Source: Trichosporon coremiiforme
Taxonomy: Eukaryota; Basidiomycota; Tremellomycetes; Trichosporonales; Trichosporonaceae
Reading direction: 5' to 3'
DNA length: 64,000 nucleotides
Assembly: GCA_039545355.1 (NCBI GenBank)
Contig: BCJJ01000024.1
Span: 496,001 to 560,000, forward strand
Shown: piece after piece, positions 1 through 9,422 of the stretch
Layout of the letters: each line of letters starts with the position of its first letter
Position numbering within the stretch: the first letter of the stretch is position 1
Position numbers and translations under genes: made by a program
The notes under the pieces: generated by a model
Database searches by the model: none
Told to the model about the DNA's origin: nothing
What the model saw: the letters and a program-made list of their open reading frames with translations, nothing else

Positions 1-2
1 TC

Positions 3-2105
3 AAGGCGCAAGCGAAGGGTCTGTCTGACTCTGACTTCAAGACCATCACGTACGTGCTGCAGAAGCTGCTGGCCGATAAGCGCAGCACGTTCTTCCGCAT
101 GCCGGTCGACCCGATTCGCGATCACGCCCCCGACTATCTCAACATTGTGTCGAATCCGATGGACCTGTCCACAGTTCAGGCAAAGATGGACAACGGGCTC
201 TACACGTCGCGCAAGGACTTTGAAAACGACATCCGTCTCTTGATTTCCAACTGCCACCTCTACAACCCTCCCGGTTCTGGTGTGAGAAAGGCGGGAGAGG
301 CGTTCGAGAAATATTTCAACGGCCTCTGGAACAAGACTGAGAACACTCTGAAATCTTCCGCGAACGGTGATGCTGAAGAGGGCCCGTCAACGTCTGAAAA
401 GAAGAAGGTCGGTCGGCCAAGCTTATCCATCTCGACGAAGAGTGCCATGCCGCCTCCGCCAGCTCCTGCTCAATCGTCAACGAGTGCCACCGGTGCCTTA
501 CCGAAGATCAAGATCAAATCTGCCAAGTCCGTGACTCTGGACGTGCCGTCGCCTCGTGCCTCATCGCCAATGGCTCCTCCGCCGGTTCCGTCCCGCAAGT
601 CTTCGGCTGCGTCGTCACCGGCCAAAGAAAAGGCACCGAAGAAGAAGCGCGAGAAAGCCAGGGATCCTCTGGACGACTTGCTTGGCGCTGAAGTCGACGC
701 TATCGACCGAGAGAAGGGCGGAGATGAGCTCTTCGACGAGCTGCTCGGAACGACACCTCCGCCACCGGCGAAGAAGTACAAGATCAGCAAGTCGACGGTC
801 TCCATTAGTTCGCCTCGCCCTCGACCCTCTCGGTCACCGTCGGAGGCGAGTGATCAGTCTGACCAGCCTCTATCCAAGAAGATCAAGTTGAAGTCCTCCT
901 CGTCTTCAAGCGATCAGAAGTCGAAGCGGTCTTTGCTAAGCAGCGAGCCTTCATCTCGTCCTCAAGCAGACAAGGGCAAGTCTTCAAGCGACAAACTGCG
1001 TTCTACTTCGGAGAAGACCAAGTCGACTGGTGACAAGATACAGCTCTCGTCTTCCTCGGACAAGCCTCGCTCCTCCATCGCGGAGAAGAGCAAACCTACC
1101 TTCGAAAAGTCTTCGAAGATCAGCAGTGAGAAGCCTCGATCGAGCAGTGACAAACCCCGTTCGAGCAGCGACAAGCCTCGCCCGAGTCTTGACAAGCCGC
1201 CGAAGCCGAGCAGCGAGAAACCGAGATCGAACGGTAGCGAGAAGCCGCGGTTCTCGGAGAAGCCGAAGTCCTCTGACCGACCGAGGTCGCCGACGAAACC
1301 GTCAGCGCCTTCGGCGTCTTCCTCGGCGGCCGGCCCGTCCACGGCTCCCGCTGCGAACCCGCCGGAGGTGCCTCCGCCGATGTACCCTGTCGGATACACT
1401 CCGCAGTGGCCGACGCCTCCGCCGAGCTTGCCGCTCACGGTGAAGAACAAGATGCCGTTTAGGCAGAAACGCGCCAAGACTCTCATCAATGCGTTGATGA
1501 AGGAGCCGAACGCCATCTTCTTCCTGCGCCCAGTAGACCCAGTGCGCGACGGCTGCCCGACCTACCTGGACGAGATCGCCGAGCCGTCCGATTTTGGCAC
1601 TGTTCAGAAGAACATCGAGCTGAAGAAGTACTCGACAATGGGCCAGATGGCGCGTGCTATCGAGCTCGTCTTCTCAAACTGTCGGCAGTTCAACCCTCCA
1701 GGACCGATCACGGACGCGGCGGCGATCACGGAGGCGCTGTATTGGAAGGAGTGGCCGAAGGCCGTGTCACAAAAGCTGTTACCGGAGGAGCGAAAGGCGC
1801 TCACGGCCGTGATCAACCGTTCGTTCCGGGACCCGTTGTCGCAGTTGTTCCGCGAACCCGTGGACCCGATCGCGCTCGGCATCCCGCAGTACTTCGACAT
1901 TATTCCGCGGGAGGATGCGCGAGACCTGAGCCTGATCAAGCAGAAGCTCGAGCGCGGCACGTACACGACTGCACGCCAGGTCGACGACGACTTTGAGCTC
2001 ATGCTCGAGAATTGCAGAGTGTTCAATGGTGAGGGCGCCATCAGCGACATCGCCAACCAGTTCGGTGCCTGGTACAAATCCCAACGAGCAAAGATGGACG
2101 TGTAA
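3..2105 (+). CDS. Triple-bromodomain protein, 3' part (5' end outside window)
   Basis: The frame is open from the window edge to TAA at 2103-2105, giving 700 residues with no internal start needed, so this is the C-terminal part of a larger protein. Three bromodomain-type modules are visible. The first, near the start, has DPIRDHAPDYLNIVSNPMDL and ends in NCHLYNPPGS. The second, at about residues 470-575, has DPVRDGCPTYLDEI and NCRQFNPPG. The third, at about 580-690, has DPIALGIPQYFDII and NCRVFNGEG. Between the first and second lies a disordered Ser/Lys/Pro linker with repeated S-(S/D/E)-K-P-R units and basic patches. Bromodomains bind acetyl-lysine on histones, so a chromatin or transcription role in the nucleus is inferred. 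A TAF2-type TFIID subunit with C-terminal bromodomains is one possibility, but the diagnostic part is outside the window. It converges with NDUFS7 across a 233 nt gap. Confidence 0.85.
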   Translation, partial: KAQAKGLSDSDFKTITYVLQKLLADKRSTFFRMPVDPIRDHAPDYLNIVSNPMDLSTVQAKMDNGLYTSRKDFENDIRLLISNCHLYNPPGSGVRKAGEAFEKYFNGLWNKTENTLKSSANGDAEEGPSTSEKKKVGRPSLSISTKSAMPPPPAPAQSSTSATGALPKIKIKSAKSVTLDVPSPRASSPMAPPPVPSRKSSAASSPAKEKAPKKKREKARDPLDDLLGAEVDAIDREKGGDELFDELLGTTPPPPAKKYKISKSTVSISSPRPRPSRSPSEASDQSDQPLSKKIKLKSSSSSSDQKSKRSLLSSEPSSRPQADKGKSSSDKLRSTSEKTKSTGDKIQLSSSSDKPRSSIAEKSKPTFEKSSKISSEKPRSSSDKPRSSSDKPRPSLDKPPKPSSEKPRSNGSEKPRFSEKPKSSDRPRSPTKPSAPSASSSAAGPSTAPAANPPEVPPPMYPVGYTPQWPTPPPSLPLTVKNKMPFRQKRAKTLINALMKEPNAIFFLRPVDPVRDGCPTYLDEIAEPSDFGTVQKNIELKKYSTMGQMARAIELVFSNCRQFNPPGPITDAAAITEALYWKEWPKAVSQKLLPEERKALTAVINRSFRDPLSQLFREPVDPIALGIPQYFDIIPREDARDLSLIKQKLERGTYTTARQVDDDFELMLENCRVFNGEGAISDIANQFGAWYKSQRAKMDV

Positions 2106-2338
2106 GATTAGTACGAGCATTAGTTCAGAAGCGACGAGCTCTTTAGTAAACATGTATCATGATATATGACTTTGACGCACTTCTGCTGCCTTCGACGCCC
2201 GAGGCATTCGTCCCCACACTGCTCGACGATCTTCCTGACTTCCTCCTGCCTGGTTCGCTGTCGTTGGTTGGCCGTAGTGTTCCGGTAGGGCCAATTTTTA
2301 TATCAAGTGCATATGCTGTTTTTAAATCGTCATTACGT

Positions 2339-3479
2339 CTAGCTGCGGTACCAGCGAACACCTGCCCTGTTGCGGCGCATCTTGCGCTGGAGCTGGAGCA
2401 TGCCGAAAAGGAGCGCCTCGGCGGTCGGCGGGCTGTCATGTCAGCTCGTTGTTCCTCGACGAACAGTTCTTCCAGATGAAAGGAGGCATTGCAGTGGCGA
2501 CACAAGCCATTCCACCGCTCTTGATCCGTTCCGAGTCGTGTCTGCCTGACGCTGCCTCCCCATTCCATCTTAGGCGGGAGCTGCCCAGCATTCCTCGTTC
2601 TAGACTCACCATCCAGGAACGTAGATGTCAACGGGGACAATGCGGTCACATCCACGAACGACCGAGTACGAGTAGTGGTAGTAACCACCACCGTTGGCGC
2701 AGGAGCCCATGGAGATGACCCAACGGGGCTCGGGCATCTGGTCGTAGACCTTGCGGAGCGCGGGCGCCATCTTGTTGGTGAGGGTACCAGCGACGATCAT
2801 GATATCGGACTGACGGGGCGAAGCACGGAACACAACACCGAGACGGTCCTGGTCGTAACGGGCGGCGGCCATGTGCATCATCTCGACGGCACAGCACGCA
2901 AGACCGAAGGTCATGGGCCACATGGAGCCCTGGCGAGCCCAGTTGACGACCTTGTCAAGAGTCGAGAGAACATACTCTGTTTGTAAGCTAATTGCTTTGC
3001 ACCATTGAAAGCTCAGCGACGACGGCGTCTAACAGGTCCAGCGTGACGGCAGGCGGGATGCATGACTGTTGCGTTTGCTGGATCCAGCGTGCGCTCGCCG
3101 TCCGTCATTGCGTCCGTTCATTGCGCTCGTCACGATTGGCCGCTCGTTCAACATTCCGTCGTCGGCAAATAACACGCACCAGCGCCGTTGCGGGGAGTCT
3201 CGAGGGAAGCCTGGTTGCTCTGGCTGTTGGCGACCTCGGTGACGACGGGGCCCTTCCACTGGCCGACCTCCTCACCGCGCACGACGGCGGAGGTGCTCAA
3301 TGAGCGGACTGAAAGGTTAGTGACTATAGCGCCGAGGCGAGGTCGGGAATGACGCAGAGACGTACGGGCAAGGGGCCTGAGAGCCGACGACGAGGCGCGC
3401 GAAGCTGTGGGGGGTCAGTACGGGGGTCGGGGCGGAGTCGCGTACCGGTTCGGAGGCCGGTGAACATGGCCGTCGACAT
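2339..3479 (-). CDS. NDUFS7: Complex I 20 kDa subunit NDUFS7/PSST (NuoB family), 5 exons
   Basis: Exons on the minus strand are 3479-3446, 3404-3366, 3308-3180, 2976-2610 and 2432-2339, summing to 663 nt or 220 residues. The first two coding exons are only 34 and 39 nt and encode a Ser/Arg/Leu-rich mitochondrial presequence ([18 protein letters not shown]). The mature part has the conserved block [16 protein letters not shown] and the end [11 protein letters not shown]...WYRS. The four cluster N2 ligands are C95, C96, C160 (GSCANGG) and C190 (VPGC, a codon split by the last intron). The protein passes electrons to ubiquinone in the matrix arm of complex I. The introns are 41, 57, 203 and 177 nt; the 203 nt one joins codons G|AG (Glu) as expected for the family. 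The gene is divergent from OXA1. Confidence 0.93.
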
Positions 3480-3869
3480 GGTGAGTGGTGATGGGGGTTG
3501 ACGACTAACTGACGTTGAGCAGCTGAGGTCGAGCGGCTTGCAGCGAATACACCACCCATCTGAGCTTCATCCTCGCGGTGATTGGCTTACAGCCCTGGCG
3601 GAGCTCAGCCTGACTGTCCGTCCCGGCGTTATTTCGACTGTGGCACCCCGCCGCATTTCAAAACCAACCCCTTTGATTAGCCCTCCCTTGGGCTCATTTA
3701 CAATCTCGACGCGCTCCTAATCCGGGCCTAATCCGACCACGCGGCGCGCTCGGACACACTCCACACTCCGAGTCTTTTTCCAGTTTCAGGCTACAGAGCC
3801 AGACGGAGTCTGAAATAATGTTGGACGAAACGTCTCCGATCACTCTATCCAACAACAAAACCGCCGACC
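3480..3869. promoter_or_regulatory. Shared divergent promoter region NDUFS7 / OXA1
   Basis: These 390 bp separate the two start codons, which point away from each other. No ORF is credible here. The part next to OXA1 contains pyrimidine-rich DNA and an A-rich leader (aacaacaaaacc just before the ATG). Both flanking genes encode mitochondrial inner-membrane biogenesis proteins, so co-regulation from one bidirectional promoter is a reasonable inference. No specific operator was recognised. Confidence 0.6.
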
Positions 3870-5595
3870 ATGCTTGCGAGGTCGATCAGCGCTAGGGCTT
3901 TCCAGAGCAGGTAAGCATATAGCTCCTATGTTCATCTGCTAACAGCGTACAGGCTTGTCCCCGGCCTTGCTCAGGCTAACGTCCGCCGTCTGTCCCTGGC
4001 TGCTCAGGTGAGTGCACCGCATGTGATCTTCGTTGCGCGACTCTTTCGAGAGCTAACAACAGCCCGCGGCCCGGACGCTCAGCAAGAGGCCGGCTCTCGC
4101 GAACCCGATCCTGCTCGGCGGTGCCGCCCCGATCGGCGTCCGTAACCTGTCGTTCTTTAATGGCAAGGACTCTGCCGCCGCTCCCGTTGTCGAGAAGGCC
4201 GCCGAGGCTCCTGCCGCCGCCGCCTCGCAGGTCGCCGAGAAGGCTTCCGAGGCCGTCACCTCGGCTGCTGCCCCCTCTGCTTCAATCGCCACTGACGCCG
4301 CCGCCGCTGCTACTGCCGCTCCCCACCACGCCCCTGAGCACATCACCGCGAACACGCCCGACGGCAAGTTCCACGAGGACCCAACACCGCTGCTGCCGCA
4401 GTCACCCGCGAACGCCGAGACGCCGACGCTCGAGGACCTCGTCACGAACTCTGGTCTGCCGCCCGAGGACGTGCTCAACAGCCCCGAGGCTATCCACGCC
4501 GCCGTCAAGCTGTCTGACCTGAAGCTGATCGGCCTCGACCACTCGTGGTACTCTGCCCCGGGATGGATCCGTGACGCTCTCGTTGGCCTGCACGACATCA
4601 CCGGTCTGCCGTGGTGGGCTTCGATCATGGCCCTGACGCTTGGCATGCGTGTAGCTCTTCTCCCGCTCGTCATCCGCAACATGAAGCACGCCTCGCGCAT
4701 GCAGGCTGTTGCGCCGCAGATGAACGGTCTCATGAAGCGCATGACGGACGCGAAGAAGGAGGGTGACCAGACGACCATGATGATTGTGCAGAAGAAGCTC
4801 CTCGAGCTCTTCAAGGAGCACGACGTCTCGCCCTTCCGCTCCTTCCTCCTGCCCATGATCCAGGTGCCTTTCTTCCTGTCCATGTTCTACGGACTGCGTA
4901 AGATGGCGTCCCTCCCCTTCCCGCAGCTCAAGGAGGGTGGTTTCGGCTGGGTGCTCGATCTCACGGTCCCTGACCCGCTCTACATTCTCCCCGTGACCTC
5001 GATCGCCTTCCAGATCCTCGTCCTCAAGCTCGGAGCCGACGGCATGGGCGGCGGTGCCTCGAACCCCGCCTCGCAGCGCCAGATGGCCCACTTCCGTAAC
5101 GGAATGATTGCCCTCTCCCCGCTCCTGGTCGCGTTCACATCGACCTTCCCCGCCGCGCTCCTCTTCTACTGGACGTCCGCGAACCTGATCACGCTGACGC
5201 AGAGCGCCGTCTTCCGCCTTCCCTTCGTCCGCCGCGCGCTCGGCCTGGACTACAAGGGTGCTTCGCTCCCGCCTCCCCCGGCCGACGCGTACGTCGACCC
5301 CAACCCCTCGCTGAAGGACACGTGGTACGCGATCAAGAACTGGCAGAGCAACGCGATGGAGAAGGCGCGCACGCAGGCCGCCGAGACGCGCGCCCGCCAG
5401 GCCATTGAGGACGAGCGCAGGGCCAACAAGCGCGCCGGCACTGCTCAGCTCGCTGAGCGTGTCAGCGAGCCTGGACAGGCTCAGGAAGCGCAGGAGGTCG
5501 AGGAGGCTCAGGCTGTTGTGGGAGAGGAGCAGCTCGCCCGCGACGAGGCCCGCGCTAAGCGCAGGGCCGCCATGGCCGCTAGGGGCAGGAAGTAG
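3870..5595 (+). CDS. OXA1: Mitochondrial inner-membrane insertase Oxa1 (YidC/Alb3/Oxa1 family)
   Basis: Exons are 3870-3910, 3953-4007 and 4063-5595, giving 1629 nt or 542 residues. The first intron has a textbook GTAAGC, CTGCTAAC and CAG. The N-terminus MLARSISARAFQSR is a typical mitochondrial targeting peptide, followed by an Ala/Glu/Pro-rich linker. The 60KD_IMP-type core starts near LPWWASIMALTLGMRVALL and continues through MKRMTDAKKEGDQ, PFRSFLLPMIQVPFFLSMFY and the later helices. The C-terminal tail is a charged, Arg/Glu/Ala-rich probable coiled coil of about 110 residues that ends AAMAARGRK, matching the matrix ribosome-binding tail of Oxa1. Cox18 is less likely because it lacks this long basic tail. 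Oxa1 inserts mitochondrially encoded proteins, including respiratory-chain subunits, into the inner membrane. Confidence 0.93.
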
Positions 5596-8500
5596 ACGCA
5601 CATCTTAGAACAGCCGGGTTTTCTCTGGGCTAATAGCATTTTCATGTCATTTCATCACCACTTGAGAGGAATGCTGGTTGCAGGTCCGCCACGCTCTGTT
5701 GCCACACTCATCGTTCCGAGGCGCCACATGTACACGGTGGACAGCTGACCGACCGCAAGACCATGCTGAAGTTATAGTATGCAGTCTGAAGAGCCCAGTT
5801 ATTGGCTTGCATGATCCTCTACAGGGAAGGGGTTTTCGACCCGTGATCAGTCCGCAGGACGAAAGCGTTTCAGCGGTCACGCAGTCTGGAGTGCCGGGGC
5901 CGTAACGTGACCGTAACCATCTCTCATTTCAAGCCGTGCCTCGCCCAATAGTCAGTCCTAATGGTGGATTACATCAGTCACAGTAAAGGGGTAAAGGTCC
6001 TGGCTTGTATCGTGAGTAGAGCAGCAGGGTATGGATCGACGGGCAGTCTGAGCCCAGTCTGAGCGCAAGACTTCACAAGGTCGGGACAAGGGATAGACAG
6101 GGGATCGAGACATCCGATACTGACGAACGAACGTACGAACGGCCGGGCGAACGGGCGAACGGGCGCATGGGCCCCTAGTGTTCGGGAATGCGTGACGATC
6201 TCGGGCCAAGCTGGCCATCGCACTCCAATGCGGAGAAGAGGGGAAGAAAGTTCGCTGGAACAACCGGGCGTACGTGCTGTCCAGTCGGACGAGATGCGGC
6301 TCCACCGTTACGTGAGCGTGAGCGTAGGCGTGTCGGACAGTCTGCGCACCGCCGCTTGATGTGCAGCGTGATGAGATGCGGTTCCGGAGTGGGTCGGCGC
6401 CACACCATGAACGACGCGGAGGTCATTTGAGCCACCATATTGAGCGGCAGCGGGAACAGCATTTGTCACCGCCCCGCTCACTTTGTCGCCCATATGACTG
6501 CGACGCTGCAATAGAGCTGACAATGAACTCGGATGAGTTCAGTTAGCGTCATGAACAGAAGCGGGAAAGTCGGAAGCATCGCAACGTTCCACGACGCGTT
6601 CTCGGGAAGAATACACAAACACAACGGGTTTGGCGTCATGTGCGCGCTACGTTGCCGGCGGGTGTCTCGGAGACGTGTCGTGAATTGTCACTCTGGCGTG
6701 CTCTGCGCATCGCATCAACATGAAATAGTCACGACCACGTCGGATGGGGAGTTGGAGCCGAACACAACTGCATACGCTGCGTAACCATGCCAAAGGAGAA
6801 CAAACAATCGTTACGACGCCCGTGTCTACTGGGTTGCGCTTCTCAGACTCGCACAGTCGCAACTTCACACACACTGGGATGCGTTTGTTTACATCGTTGT
6901 CGATGTTTGGGTTTTCGTCGCTTCGCCCAGAAGATGGGTATCCTGGCGATCGCAAAAGTTAGGTTCGCGCGTACCATCGCCAAGCATAGTTTGCACACAT
7001 TGGTGCGAGTGTATCCTGCCAGCCCTTCTTAAGCCTGCAAGTCTCAATGGCAGCGAAACTTTGCGGCGAACCTAGCTGATCGTCCTTACATGATGCGACG
7101 CCCTCTTGCAATGCTCGCTGGCTTACGATGCCCACCTGCTCAGCTGCTCATGACAGGCAGCTAATAGCATGCGATGGATGCATAGGGCCCGAAAAGCAAA
7201 GAGTCAAGTTGCCCCTTGTGGAAAACGGACCGCTCGTCTGGCCATTGCATACGACGGGCCTGTACGACTCCCTCCCTGCCGCCCTGTGTTCGCCATGAGT
7301 GAGCCCGTCCGACGCGCAAAGCGCACTAACGCGCACTACGGCAGACGCGATCCGGTTGGGTGCGACAGATGACGCGAAAATCTCGTCACGCCCGGCATGT
7401 CCCTCCCCATCCCATCTACACCGTCTTCCGCGCAGGTGCCGCTGGAATCCACTCTGCCTCGCTGTGTCTCGCTCTTCATATCTTAAGATGGCCGGGAGAA
7501 CGCATGTCACTGGATGCAAGAGGTTACGAGATATGTGCGCCGCAAAAGTCTGGCGCAGGGAAGGGAACCTGCACAGACGCGTGGACACGCGACAAGGGGC
7601 CAATGACGTGCACGCCCTGCGCACATCAGAGCAGGCTGCTTCGGTGGTGGCTCCTTGCAATGCTTCGCAAGGCGCGCAAGGCGCGCAAGGCCGCAAGGAA
7701 GCAAGGCGCAAGGACCCTCGGCCCTCATGCCAGTTCATGAGGCTCCAGTGCCGTACGTGATCTTCAGCAGAATCCCAGGGCGGCAAGCTTCTACGCCCTT
7801 CTCCATGCGATCCATGCCCTCATATCTGGAGGCTGGGAGAGGGCGCAGGCCGTGCGCGCCATTGCAGTCGGCAGTCACTATTCGTCGACGGGGCAAGGAT
7901 GACCCTCTTTTCCTCGCCATGCGCCAACCACCTACTGAGCTTCGAGAGCGCGAGAGAAGGCAGGCCGAGGGCAGAGGGCAGAGGGTAATGAGGGGCAAAG
8001 GAGCAGAGAGAACATTACGTTCCTTGCCCTTCCTGGGTTCCTTCATGAACTTTGGGGGGACTTGCACTCGCGCACTTGCCTTTCCTTTTGCCATTCTTGG
8101 GTCCGCGGCAGTCGAAGCACCCAGTCATGGCCAAGAATAAATGAGGCGACGGGGCGCGCGCTCAAAGAAAACTGAGGGCGCGCACTCGCGCGCTCGCGGC
8201 GATTGGACAAGTTGGCCCAGTAAAGTCCAGTGGGCCATCGTACTTCTGGTCTGTGCGGTCTCCTTCGTCCTTCACTATTCACGCTCCCATCAGCAAAGGA
8301 GGAACAGCAAGGTTTCATCATTACCTCATCGCGGTTGGATCCAGCGGTCGCTTTGCTGTGTGTGCCCGCGAGGCTGCAATGTCTGACAAGTAGCGAGTGA
8401 TACAGTCACTGTGCCGTGCTAGCTGTTCAACTCGAAGCAGGTTGCGGTCACAGCTCGCAGTGATCAAGAGCAAGAGGACTGCGTCACGCGTCTTGGCAAT

Positions 8501-9422
8501 CGAATGCTGCACCGGGTGTCGAGGGAGGAGATGAATGCATGGCGTTGCTAGGAACCCATAAAGCCAGGCGACCTGCATTGGAAGGGGCATTGAGCACGGA
8601 CGACTGCACTCGTTATGGCCAGGGCCATGACCGGCTTCTAGGCACGGAATGCAGACTGGGCACTGCTCAGTGCCAGACGCGTCAGGGCGCCAAACAATGG
8701 AACCCCTGCGATGCCCTGCCGCCATGAGACGCGTCCCTGGGCCTTGACCTGGCGGCACCTGGCTGCACCTGGCTGCACCTGGCTGACCTGACTGTCTTTG
8801 TGCGCGCGTCGACCGCACCCCCTTGACTTTTGCTCTTCATCTCGAGTCTTAGCGTCTTTCGTACCCCCTCATCGTGCCGTACTAGCTTACTTCCAGCGCT
8901 CTCTTCCCTCGACACCTCGACCGCAGTGTCCCCGACCCACCCTCCTCGCTGCCCATACCATCGTCTTCATCGTCATCCTGCTTCTCCATCTTCTCCATCT
9001 TCTCCATCTTCTCCATCTTCTCCATCTTCTCCACCTTCCTCGCATTCTTCATTCCCGACTCCCTCAACGTCTCCTTCTCCTCCTCTTCTCTCTCCGACGC
9101 ACCTCCTCATCCTCTCCGGGCGGACTCAAGTCTCCTGTGCCTCCTCCGACCTCTCTTCCTTCCCCGAGCTTTCACATCTCACAACAAGAACATAACCCCC
9201 CACACTCTTTTTGGTGCGTTCTTCTTCTCTGCCCGAAACACTGCACTTCTCAAACGGGAAGCGCGGCCCCTTGTCCATCACGGCCATCACGTCCACCGGC
9301 ATCACTGATCTTCCTCCGTCTCCACTGCCCTGATCCTCCGTATCGCACCTCGGAGTACTGACGACAGAACGATTTGACAAAGTTTTAGCATAAACAACGA
9401 CTCCTCTATCAACTACCGCGCC
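5596..9422. other. Gene-free 3.8 kb stretch, including the leader of the Axl2-like gene
   Basis: Open frames on both strands are short, overlap one another and lack family features, so no gene is called. Visible structure: a GAACG/GGGCGAAC-type degenerate repeat at about 6122-6168, a GCGCAAGG-type repeat at about 7665-7725, three ACCTGGCTGC-like copies at about 8752-8785, and long pyrimidine tracts from about 8820 to the start codon at 9423. The pyrimidine-rich end most likely belongs to the promoter and long 5' leader of the downstream gene. No tRNA, rRNA or transposon signal was recognised. Confidence 0.55.
8981..9034. repeat. 9-bp minisatellite, unit CTTCTCCAT
   Basis: Five perfect CTTCTCCAT units run in tandem from 8981 to 9025, followed by a sixth unit ending in CAC. 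The array lies about 390-440 bp upstream of the Axl2-like start codon inside a CT-rich leader or promoter. Confidence 0.9.

Noticed and set aside
2977..3179. Coding-like fragment (ALVRVI...ADDGM) inside the third NDUFS7 intron
   Set aside because: Joining the exons without it yields the family sequence at the right length; the fragment would need a frame change.
7148..8140. Several 120-210 codon ORFs in the gene-free stretch
   Set aside because: They overlap in several frames and have no protein-family features.
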